Source of the DNA: an uncultured Collinsella sp.
Lineage (GTDB): Bacteria > Actinomycetota > Coriobacteriia > Coriobacteriales > Coriobacteriaceae
Length of the DNA stretch: 5,050 nt
NCBI GenBank assembly: GCA_902479205.1
Contig: CABSNX010000148.1
Coordinates: 1 to 5,050, forward strand
Direction: 5' to 3'
Part shown: positions 1-5,036 of the stretch, piece by piece
How the letters are laid out: every line of letters begins with the position of its first letter
How positions within the stretch are numbered: the first letter of the stretch is position 1
Made by a program: the position numbers and the translations under genes
The notes under the pieces: generated by a model
Told to the model about the DNA's origin: nothing
What the model saw: the letters and a program-made list of their open reading frames with translations, nothing else
The model's database searches: none

Positions 1-31
1 GTCGGCAGCGTCAGATGTGTATAAGAGACAG
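1..31 (+). other. Nextera read-1 adapter with Tn5 mosaic end (artefact)
   Basis: Positions 13-31 read AGATGTGTATAAGAGACAG, the 19-bp hyperactive Tn5 mosaic end. They are preceded by GTCGGCAGCGTC, the last 12 of the 14 bases of the Nextera read-1 tail. That tail is synthetic and absent from natural IS50/Tn5, so this is library sequence and not a transposon end. Native DNA begins at 32. The phospholipase frame happens to stay open through the adapter, so any protein predicted past position 32 on the minus strand has false residues at its C-terminus. Confidence 0.98.
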
Positions 32-1410
32 AAATGGTCCTGGGCGTATACCTTGGTGCAATAGGGCTCTTTGTCGCCCGCATTGCCCGTAGTCTCAAAG
101 CCTCGCGCGTCTTGGACGAGGCACATCGACTGCCCGGAATGCGCCTTGATTTTGTCGTCCCATTGGGTGAGATCGAGGCCCCACGTGTGGCTGCTTACGC
201 TGTTGCCGGCGAGTACAAATCGACGCAGCAGGACGATCTTTCCGCGCACCTCGTTCAGTGTGGGGATTCGGCTCGACGTGTAGAACAGATCGGGATTATC
301 GTGCATAACCTTGGCGAAAGCCGTCGTAACGCTTTCGTCGGTAGCCTCGTCGTTGCCTCGTGACGCAAGCATGATGAGCGCTTCTGACGGGTTTTCGTTC
401 AAAAATGTTTTGAAGTAACCGATGACATCGGAGAGATGCATAAAGCCCCCGTCTTTTTTGAGCAGGTAGCATCTTCCATGGTCGATACCGGGGTCGCCGT
501 TCTCGTCGTTCCTTCCGAGTCGGATATCAAAATAGCGAATGCCTTCGAGCAACTGCGTCGGGATGTAATCCTGCTGGCACTTTGCTTGTGAGGATTGGGG
601 CTCGGTGTCGTTGTCCACGCTGCAGGTGCCCGAATCATGCGTGCCCGGGATACTCAGCTCGTCGAGGTACTTGTTGTCGTCGACGTATTTCATCCAGCAT
701 GGTCCGTCGACGTAGCTGCTATACGTGGTCCAGTCGATACTTCTAACTGTGGTATTGATCTTGCCCATGTCGTAACCGACAAGTTCTAGCTCCCACGGAA
801 TGCTCTTACTCTTATGGCAGATCTTATTGTTGTCCTGGTCTTTGCCGTCCGATTCTATTGCCAGGTACTTAATGTCTTTTTTCTCGGTTTCTTTCTCGAC
901 CGTGCGGTCTCGAATGATATAGGTTCCGTTTGATTGACGTTCGAACGCAAAAGCGCGGCTGGGCTTGTTGTCATACTCGCCGCCCCATACGTGGATGACC
1001 TTTCCATCTTTGTCCGAGTCGTCGTCGACCGACCAAATGCTGTAACCCGTCTTTTTATGCTCTTCGAAATTGAGCAAGGTGCGGATAGCATACCAGTTTG
1101 TATCGTCATTCTTGGTCGTTACGTTCTCAAGGATGAGCTTGCTGGACGTGCCGTCGTTAAACAGGTGGCAGACGTTGCCGCGAACGTTGCCGTCTTGGTT
1201 GACGCTCGCGGTGCGAAAATAGCCCGCGGGGCGAAGGCGAATGACGAAATTGTCGAGGCTGTCCGACGGTGCGGGTGTGTTGTCTGCAAATGCCGTTCGC
1301 AGGGGAATGCCCGGCGCTGCGGTTTCAGGCAGGCTTGCAAGTGGTGACAACGCCGCAAGCCCTAGGCCCAGCGTAAACGCTCGGCGGCTGATGGCATGGT
1401 GTTCGGTCAT
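32..1410 (-). CDS. Tat-exported phosphatidylinositol-specific phospholipase C-like protein, N-terminal lectin-like region, 3' end missing
   Basis: The frame is open from ATG at 1410 to the adapter, giving 459 native codons and no stop. Residues 8-14 read SRRAFTL, a twin-arginine motif, followed by a Gly/Ala/Leu-rich stretch and a likely cleavage site AFA|D at 42/43, so export by Tat is expected. Residues about 53-213 look like a beta-trefoil (ricin-type) carbohydrate-binding region, with segments such as FERQSNGTYIIRD and KYLAIESDG; this call is moderate. From about residue 245 the protein matches bacterial PI-PLC (X domain): LSIPGTHDSGT with His258-Asp259, YFDIR with Asp295 and Arg297, DHG with His311, then FLNENPSEALIML. 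These correspond to His32, Asp33, Asp67, Arg69 and His82 of the Bacillus cereus enzyme, which cleaves phosphatidylinositol and GPI anchors through a cyclic inositol phosphate. The last part of the barrel, including the equivalent of B. cereus Asp274, lies beyond the window. Base composition is less GC-rich than in the folate genes. No alternative start exists because a stop (TAA) lies a few codons upstream in frame. Confidence 0.87.
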
Positions 1411-1412
1411 AT

Positions 1413-1419
1413 CTCCTCC
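1413..1419 (-). promoter_or_regulatory. Ribosome binding site of the phospholipase gene
   Basis: On the minus strand the sequence is GGAGGAG, ending only 2 bases before the ATG (4 bases after the GGAGG core). That is tighter than the 8-base spacing seen at the lipoprotein genes. It still decides the start at 1410, because no other in-frame start lies between it and the upstream stop. Confidence 0.65.
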
Positions 1420-1453
1420 GTTCGCAGGGTGCGGTTATGCACTTGTTTTGGTC

Positions 1454-1490
1454 ACTATACTGCCCAGATGTTTAAAGACGCCGGTTTAAA
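1454..1490 (-). promoter_or_regulatory. Possible phospholipase promoter: -10-like TATAGT with two TTTAAAC copies upstream
   Basis: On the minus strand TATAGT (1454-1459) matches five of six bases of a sigma-70 -10 box and would give a leader of about 37 bases. No good -35 hexamer lies 16-18 bases upstream. Instead, two copies of TTTAAAC start-to-start 14 bases apart cover 1470-1490, which could be an activator site or simple AT-rich promoter DNA. This is weak evidence from inspection only. Confidence 0.3.
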
Positions 1491-1616
1491 TTGCCTGCGC
1501 GGCGCTATAAATCGGCGGGCGGACGTGTTGGGGCACTTGTCTATTTGCGCTGTTATCACGTCTGGGATGGTTTTGGAGCCCGGCATCCTGCGTTCGTCGG
1601 CTACCGGCATAAGAAT

Positions 1617-1644
1617 GGGGAGGGTCGGCTTACCGGCCCTCCCT
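1617..1644 (-). terminator. Intrinsic terminator after the first lipoprotein gene
   Basis: Arms 1618-1628 and 1633-1643 form an 11-bp GC-rich stem with a 4-base loop; on the minus strand one C-A mismatch interrupts it. In the minus direction it is followed by ATTCTTATG, a modest T-rich tract, and it sits about 73 bases past the stop codon at 1716. The plus direction has no T tract, so it most likely ends minus-strand transcription and separates this gene from the phospholipase gene. Confidence 0.6.
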
Positions 1645-1715
1645 GGGTACGAAGCGCTGGGATACCGTCGCTTGTTTGCACTGCGTCCGTGTTTCCCGTT
1701 GTGCTCGCCAGTCGC

Positions 1716-2303
1716 TTAGCGCTTGATCTCGATATCGTCGAGCTTAACGTCCATGGCCTCGGTCTTTGCCTCGGCGATGTCATCGGCAAATTCCAGAGAC
1801 TTCATCATGGTTTCGACGGCATCCTTGTGCTCCTCGACATTGTCGATGCGCACGTAGACGCTGCCGCCGCCTGCTTCGGTGAAGTACTCGGTCGTTACGC
1901 CGCCAGTGTGCGTGAAGTAGGCACTGCGCCAGGTCTTGCCGTTGTACTTAACGGGATCGCTCTCGGTCCATCCAGAGTTGGCCTTCCACTTTGCCTCGTA
2001 GTCGAACAACTCATCGGCGTTCTTGTCAGGATCGAAGACGGGGATGAAGCGATCGCTGGCGTGTTCGCTCTCGGTGAACTTAAACTGGGCCCTGTCGGCG
2101 GTATCTCCCGCAACGTCGGTGATCTCGACGCCCTCGGGAACCTCGACCTTAAACCAAATGAAGTCGGTCCTCATATCCACGGCTGGCTTTTCAGCGCCAC
2201 CGCCACTGCCGGTAGTGCCACCGCTTCCGCCGCAACCCACCAGGGCAACCGCGGCAAAGAGACTGATGCAGAGGGTGAGAATCGCAAAGGCCTTCTTTTT
2301 CAT
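1716..2303 (-). CDS. Putative lipoprotein, paralog of the 2530..3135 gene (paralog A)
   Basis: This encodes 195 residues. The N-terminus is a lipoprotein signal: MKKK, a hydrophobic stretch, then lipobox LVGC with Cys24 as the expected lipidated residue, followed by a Gly/Ser-rich linker to about residue 36. The mature domain begins near residue 46 with TDFIWFKVEVPEGV. Further blocks are SDRFIPV (about 83-89), YNGKTW (about 120-125), GGSVYVRIDN (about 146-155) and a C-terminal KSLEFADDIAEA followed by IEIKR. A strand pattern with a final helix ending in 'SLEF' recalls the small Mog1/PsbP-like fold of secreted lipoproteins, but that is my inference and no function follows from it. The start is supported by GAGGAGG at 2312-2318, 8 bases before the ATG. 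The gene has its own terminator and upstream dyad element, so it is probably transcribed alone. Product location should be the outer face of the cytoplasmic membrane. Confidence 0.88.
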   Translation of the reverse strand: MKKKAFAILTLCISLFAAVALVGCGGSGGTTGSGGGAEKPAVDMRTDFIWFKVEVPEGVEITDVAGDTADRAQFKFTESEHASDRFIPVFDPDKNADELFDYEAKWKANSGWTESDPVKYNGKTWRSAYFTHTGGVTTEYFTEAGGGSVYVRIDNVEEHKDAVETMMKSLEFADDIAEAKTEAMDVKLDDIEIKR

Positions 2304-2375
2304 GGTCGTGTCCTCCTCGATCTGTAACCGCCCATGGATTACCTGTCTTTACTGTACGCGTGGACGGTTCGCTAG

Positions 2376-2394
2376 GGTGGGCCATGTGTCCCAT
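2376..2394. promoter_or_regulatory. 19-bp dyad element, copy 1, upstream of lipoprotein paralog A
   Basis: The plus strand reads GGTGGGCCATGTGTCCCAT, identical over 19 bases to 3333-3351. Within it, 2378-2393 has imperfect dyad symmetry TGGG-n-CA-nn-TG-n-CCCA, typical of a site bound by a dimeric regulator. It ends 72 bases before the paralog A start. A weak -10-like TACAGT (minus strand, 2351-2356) lies 19 bases downstream of it, so it would sit at or just upstream of the -35 region. The regulator is unknown. Confidence 0.6.
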
Positions 2395-2407
2395 TCTGAG
2401 GGCCGGA

Positions 2408-2443
2408 TTTGCGCCGTTAAGTGGCAATATGCCCGGGCGCAAA
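2408..2443. repeat. Inverted repeat with 8-bp perfect arms between the lipoprotein genes
   Basis: TTTGCGCC at 2408-2415 is the exact reverse complement of GGCGCAAA at 2436-2443, with 20 bases between the arms; a GCCCGGGC palindrome (2431-2438) overlaps the right arm. The right arm also overlaps the T tract of the paralog B terminator, so it may be an extended or second terminator structure. Function is not otherwise apparent. Confidence 0.4.
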
Positions 2444-2476
2444 AGAGGGGAGAGCCGGCCGATCCGATCCTCCCCT
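2441..2476 (-). terminator. Intrinsic terminator after the second lipoprotein gene
   Basis: On the minus strand AGGGGAG (2470-2476) pairs with CTCCCCT (2446-2452), with a possible inner CGG/CCG helix, and is followed by CTTTTG (T run at 2441-2444). It lies about 54 bases after the stop codon of the 2530..3135 gene. Its presence argues against co-transcription of the two lipoprotein genes. Confidence 0.6.
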
Positions 2477-2529
2477 GGCTGGGCGTCCGATCATTTAATG
2501 ACTGCGCATGCGATGCTGCGTGCGATCCC

Positions 2530-3135
2530 CTAATGCTTGATCTCGATGCTCGAAATCTCAACTTCGCGTGCCTCGGCAACTGCCTTCGCCATGTCATCGG
2601 GAAACTCGATGGAGTTGAGGAGCGCCTCGGCTTCTTTCTTATGCAGATCGAAGTTTGAGATGAGGACGTAGACACTTCCCGGCTCAACGTCGGTAAAGAG
2701 GAGGGTTGAGACGCCGCTGTTGTCCTCGTACGTTCCGACGAGCCACGTCCTGCCGTTATACTCGACGGACCCGCCATCCTTCCACTGGAACGTATCACCT
2801 TTCTTTTCTGCCTGGTCGGCGTGGGATTCCTCTGCCGTCAGCGCTTTTTTCCAAACGGGGATAAAGCGATCGGCCGACCCGTTCTCGTCTTCGGGGAAGG
2901 TGAGCTGGACCCTGTCGGCATTCTTGCCAGCGGAGTCGCTTACGCCAACGCCCTCGGGCATCTCGACCATAAACCAAATGAAGTCAGTCTTTTTGGCAAC
3001 GGGGGCCTTTTCTTTGCTCTCGCTTTTAGCGGCGCTGCCGCCCCCGCCCGATGCGCTCCCGCCGCAGCCGACAAGGGCAAATGCGGCAAAGAGGGCGATG
3101 CAAAGGGAAAGGATCGATAGGGTCTTTTTCTTCAT
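2530..3135 (-). CDS. Putative lipoprotein, paralog of the 1716..2303 gene (paralog B)
   Basis: This encodes 201 residues from the ATG at 3135. A longer reading from 3168 is possible, but AAGGAGG at 3144-3150 lies 8 bases before the 3135 ATG and only that start gives a normal signal peptide (MKKK, hydrophobic stretch, LVGC with Cys24). A Gly/Ser/Lys-rich linker runs to about residue 48. The mature domain repeats the blocks of its paralog: TDFIWFMVEMPEGV (50-63), ADRFIPV (88-94), YNGRTW (126-131), GSVYVLISN (153-161), NSIEFPDDMAKA (174-185) and IEIKH at the end. About half the residues agree within these blocks, while the middle (about 95-125) is diverged and lysine/glutamate-rich. Function is unknown. 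A surface-anchored small binding or sensing domain is a reasonable guess, possibly of Mog1/PsbP-like fold, but this is not shown by any motif. Confidence 0.88.
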   Translation of the reverse strand: MKKKTLSILSLCIALFAAFALVGCGGSASGGGGSAAKSESKEKAPVAKKTDFIWFMVEMPEGVGVSDSAGKNADRVQLTFPEDENGSADRFIPVWKKALTAEESHADQAEKKGDTFQWKDGGSVEYNGRTWLVGTYEDNSGVSTLLFTDVEPGSVYVLISNFDLHKKEAEALLNSIEFPDDMAKAVAEAREVEISSIEIKH

Positions 3136-3143
3136 GGTGGCGT

Positions 3144-3150
3144 CCTCCTT
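3144..3150 (-). promoter_or_regulatory. Ribosome binding site fixing the start of lipoprotein paralog B
   Basis: The minus strand reads AAGGAGG, a full Shine-Dalgarno match, 8 bases before the ATG at 3135. The same spacing is seen for GAGGAGG (2312-2318) before paralog A. It rules against the upstream in-frame ATG codons at 3168 and 3165. Confidence 0.85.
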
Positions 3151-3289
3151 GTCTGCCGATGACATCACGGCGCCGCATGCTGTTGGGGTACTGATTGCGC
3201 TGGCGGCGGATGTCTCTGTGTACTGTGCGGCTTATGCCTCCGTTCATCGCTTGTGGCCGTTGCGCGGCCGTGCCCCAACGGGTTCCTTA

Positions 3290-3295
3290 CTTATA
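3290..3295 (-). promoter_or_regulatory. Possible -10 hexamer for lipoprotein paralog B
   Basis: The minus strand reads TATAAG within an AT-rich patch (CATATCTATAAG), the only one in this otherwise GC-rich leader. No good -35 box lies at the expected distance; the dyad element at 3333-3351 would fall upstream of the -35 position, where an activator could compensate. The call is tentative. Confidence 0.3.
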
Positions 3296-3332
3296 GATAT
3301 GCCCCAGTTTGTGCCGTTCGGGAGTCTCGAAA

Positions 3333-3351
3333 GGTGGGCCATGTGTCCCAT
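3333..3351. promoter_or_regulatory. 19-bp dyad element, copy 2, upstream of lipoprotein paralog B
   Basis: This copy is identical over all 19 bases to 2376-2394, with the same imperfect dyad (3335-3350), in the same orientation relative to its gene. It lies 197 bases before the paralog B start, compared with 72 bases for the other copy, so spacing to the gene is not conserved. It also lies about 56 bases upstream of the candidate fchA promoter, so it could in principle act on that operon too. Confidence 0.6.
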
Positions 3352-3406
3352 GTTTGCGGCGCCGACGCCTATCGTTCGTCATAGAAATCCGTGATGGCCA
3401 GGTGTG

Positions 3407-3435
3407 CTGACGCTCATGTGCTTATGGGCTAGACT
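3407..3435 (+). promoter_or_regulatory. Candidate promoter of the fchA-folD operon
   Basis: CTGACG (3407-3412) and TAGACT (3430-3435) are separated by 17 bases; each matches four of six bases of the sigma-70 consensus. Transcription would start near 3442 and give a leader of about 70 bases containing the hairpin at 3463-3484. Support is by inspection only. Confidence 0.4.
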
Positions 3436-3462
3436 TAGCATCATTACGTGTTTGATGCGGTT

Positions 3463-3484
3463 GGTCGGCGGTTGCCGCCCGACC
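3463..3484 (+). other. Strong hairpin in the fchA leader
   Basis: GGTCGG (3463-3468) pairs with CCGACC (3479-3484) and CGG (3469-3471) with CCG (3475-3477), leaving one bulged C and a TTG loop. The 9-bp stem ends 14 bases before the ribosome site. No T tract follows, so it is not an intrinsic terminator. It could be a protein-binding site, a transcript-stabilising stem, or chance in GC-rich DNA. Confidence 0.45.
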
Positions 3485-3512
3485 GATCTATATGACTTGA
3501 AGGTGCATACGT

Positions 3513-4145
3513 ATGAGCCAAGAGATGATGGACAAGACCTGCCGTGGGTTTGCCGAGGCGCTGGCCGCGCGCGAGCCGGTTCCCGGCGGCGGTAGCGCGA
3601 GCGCCTTTGTGGGCGCGCTGGGCGCCTCGCTTTGCGGGATGGTCGCTCGCTACGGGGCGACCAATCCCGCGCTTAGCGATCGGGCGGACGATCTTACGCG
3701 TGCATTTGTCCAGGCAGACGAGTTGGCGCAGGAACTAGTGGGTCTGGTTGCCGAGGATGTTCGTGCATACGGCCAGGTGTCCGCGTCGTATGGTATTCCG
3801 CGCGAGGACCCGGCTCGACCCGCGGCGATTCAGGACGCGTTGCGCGTGGCGGCCATGCCGCCGTATCGGATCATGGATGCCTGCGGGCGCGCGCTGGCGC
3901 TGCTCGAGGACATGGCCGACAAGGGCTCCCGACAGCTGCTCTCCGACGTGGCGTGCGGTGCCGTGTTCTGCCGCGCTGCCATGCAGGGCGCGAGCCTGAC
4001 GCTCTTTGCGAACACCACGTCTATGAAGGATCGTGCCCGCGCCGAGGAGCTCGAGGCTGCATGTGACGAGCTGCTTGATACGTGGCTGCCGCGCGCCGAT
4101 GCTCTGGCGCGCCGCGCCGCTGACGCCGCAAGGAAGAGGGGATAG
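3513..4145 (+). CDS. fchA: Cyclodeaminase/cyclohydrolase family protein (probable methenyltetrahydrofolate cyclohydrolase)
   Basis: This encodes 210 residues, the usual length for stand-alone members of the family that includes FchA and the cyclodeaminase domain of mammalian FTCD. The N-terminal signature VPGGGSASA (23-31) leads into a Gly/Ala-rich helix (FVGALGASLCGMVARY). Further conserved positions are Asp82 in the AEDVRAYG segment, Pro103 onward, and SRQLLSDVACGAVF (139-152) with the Ser-Asp pair typical of the family. The protein should be all-helical, cytosolic and dimeric. Two family activities cannot be told apart by sequence: 5-formimino-THF to 5,10-methenyl-THF with ammonia release, as in histidine breakdown, or methenyl-THF to 10-formyl-THF. 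The folD gene 2 bases downstream, and the lost cyclohydrolase residues there, favour the second. The start is supported by GAAGGTG at 3499-3505, 7 bases before the ATG. Confidence 0.88.
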   Translation: MSQEMMDKTCRGFAEALAAREPVPGGGSASAFVGALGASLCGMVARYGATNPALSDRADDLTRAFVQADELAQELVGLVAEDVRAYGQVSASYGIPREDPARPAAIQDALRVAAMPPYRIMDACGRALALLEDMADKGSRQLLSDVACGAVFCRAAMQGASLTLFANTTSMKDRARAEELEAACDELLDTWLPRADALARRAADAARKRG

Positions 4146-4147
4146 CC

Positions 4148-5002
4148 ATGGCAGAGCTGTTGAAGGGCGCTCCCGTCGCCCGCGCGTTGACTGAGGAGCT
4201 TGCCGCTCGCTGCGTGGCTTTGCGCGAGCACGGCGTTGTTCCGACGCTTGCTATCGTGCGCGTGGGCGAGCGCGAGGACGACCTGTCCTACGAGCGCGGT
4301 GCCCTCAAGCGCTGCGAGAAGGTTGGCATCGAGGTTCGCCGCGTATTGCTTCCCTCCGATGTTTCGCAGGACGAGCTGTTGGCGGCCATCGAGGACATCA
4401 ATGCCGACCCCGCTGTTCATGGCTGCCTGATGTTTCGTCCGTTGCCCGCTGGGCTTGACGAGGATGCAGTTGCCGCGGCACTCGATCCTGCCAAGGACGT
4501 TGACTCCATGACGCCGGCCTCGCTGCTTACCACGCTTTCGGGGCGAGGCGAGGGCTTTGCTCCATGCACGGCCGAGGCCGTGCTGTCGTTGCTGGACCAT
4601 TACGGCCTTGAGCTGGACGGTGCCAAAGTCGCGGTCGTCGGTCGATCGCTGGTGATTGGCCGTCCCGTTGCCGCCATGCTTACGGCTCGCAATGCCACAG
4701 TGACGACGTGCCATACGCATACGCGCGACTTGGCTGCCGAGTGTCGTTCTGCCGACATTGTTGTTGCCGCGGTTGGACGTGCGCGCACGATTGGCGCGGA
4801 TGCGGTCCGCGAGGGCCAGACGATCGTCGATGTGGGCATCAACTGGGACGAGGCCGCCGGCAAGCTGGTCGGCGACGTCGATTTTGATGCTGCGGAGCCG
4901 GTTGTTGGCGCAATTACTCCGGTGCCGGGCGGCGTGGGGGCTGTGACCACTGCGATTCTCGCCAAGCACGTGATCGAGGCGGCGGAGCGTGCATCGAAAT
5001 AG
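4148..5002 (+). CDS. folD: FolD: methylenetetrahydrofolate dehydrogenase, cyclohydrolase residues replaced
   Basis: This encodes 284 residues, normal FolD length. The order is an N-terminal folate-binding domain, then a Rossmann domain with VAVVGRSLVIGRP (161-173), TVTTCHTHT (184-192) and a late TPVPGGVGAVTT (257-268), all FolD hallmarks. It should interconvert 5,10-methylene- and 5,10-methenyl-THF with NAD(P). Aligned without gaps to the E. coli and human enzymes, the active-site Tyr is present (Tyr48), but the catalytic Lys of the YVxxK motif (human Lys56) is Ala52. The Gln of LVQLPLP (human Gln100) is Phe96, in LMFRPLP. The folate-binding Asp of KDVDG is kept (Asp119), with Gly changed to Ser. 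Classical cyclohydrolase activity is therefore doubtful. The gene starts 2 bases after fchA, with GAGGGG (4136-4141) inside the end of fchA as ribosome site, so the two are surely co-transcribed and probably coupled in translation. Only 34 native bases follow the stop, so any further operon genes are unseen. Confidence 0.95.
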   Translation: MAELLKGAPVARALTEELAARCVALREHGVVPTLAIVRVGEREDDLSYERGALKRCEKVGIEVRRVLLPSDVSQDELLAAIEDINADPAVHGCLMFRPLPAGLDEDAVAAALDPAKDVDSMTPASLLTTLSGRGEGFAPCTAEAVLSLLDHYGLELDGAKVAVVGRSLVIGRPVAAMLTARNATVTTCHTHTRDLAAECRSADIVVAAVGRARTIGADAVREGQTIVDVGINWDEAAGKLVGDVDFDAAEPVVGAITPVPGGVGAVTTAILAKHVIEAAERASK

Positions 5003-5036
5003 GCGTTTTGGGCTGTTTGAGGGCCCGGTCATATAC

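Larger units (their letters stand above)
1411..1715. other. Intergenic region between the phospholipase and the first lipoprotein gene
   Basis: This gap of about 305 bases holds, on the minus strand, the intrinsic terminator of the lipoprotein gene (around 1617-1644), a -10-like hexamer and two TTTAAAC copies (1454-1490), and the phospholipase ribosome site (1413-1419). I found no convincing gene on either strand; the plus-strand frames across it have no family features and continue antisense into the lipoprotein gene. Confidence 0.6.
3136..3512. other. Divergent intergenic region between the second lipoprotein gene and the fchA-like gene
   Basis: This stretch of about 377 bases carries control signals for both directions. 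Toward the lipoprotein it holds a ribosome site, a GC hairpin (GGCCG at 3255-3259 with CGGCC at 3265-3269), a -10-like hexamer and the second 19-bp dyad element. Toward the folate operon it holds a candidate promoter, a leader hairpin and a ribosome site. If the lipoprotein transcript starts near 3284, its leader would be about 150 bases long. No riboswitch that I recognise and no convincing small gene are visible. Confidence 0.6.

Noticed and set aside
13..31. Natural Tn5/IS50 insertion end
   Set aside because: The bases before the mosaic end belong to the synthetic Nextera read-1 tail, and no transposase or insertion-sequence body is present.
34..363. A 109-codon plus-strand frame near the left end
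   Set aside because: It is antisense to the phospholipase gene, whose PI-PLC motifs and unbroken frame are convincing; the plus-strand translation has no family features.
1491..2327. A 278-codon open frame on the plus strand
   Set aside because: It runs antisense across the whole first lipoprotein gene and through its terminator; it has no ribosome site or family motif, whereas the minus-strand gene has a signal peptide, a lipobox and a paralog.
2530..3168. Longer version of lipoprotein paralog B starting at 3168
   Set aside because: It would put 11 extra residues, several of them charged, before the signal peptide and ignore the ideal AAGGAGG site 8 bases before the ATG at 3135.
5010..5026. 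Possible terminator after folD (GGGC...GCCC)
   Set aside because: The stem is only 4 bp with a long loop and no T run follows before the adapter, so a terminator cannot be supported.
3830..5032. A 400-codon open frame on the minus strand
   Set aside because: It lies antisense to fchA and folD, which have clear family motifs, ribosome sites and operon spacing. Its translation is Arg/Ser/Ala/His-rich with no recognisable domain, as expected for the complementary frame of GC-rich genes.
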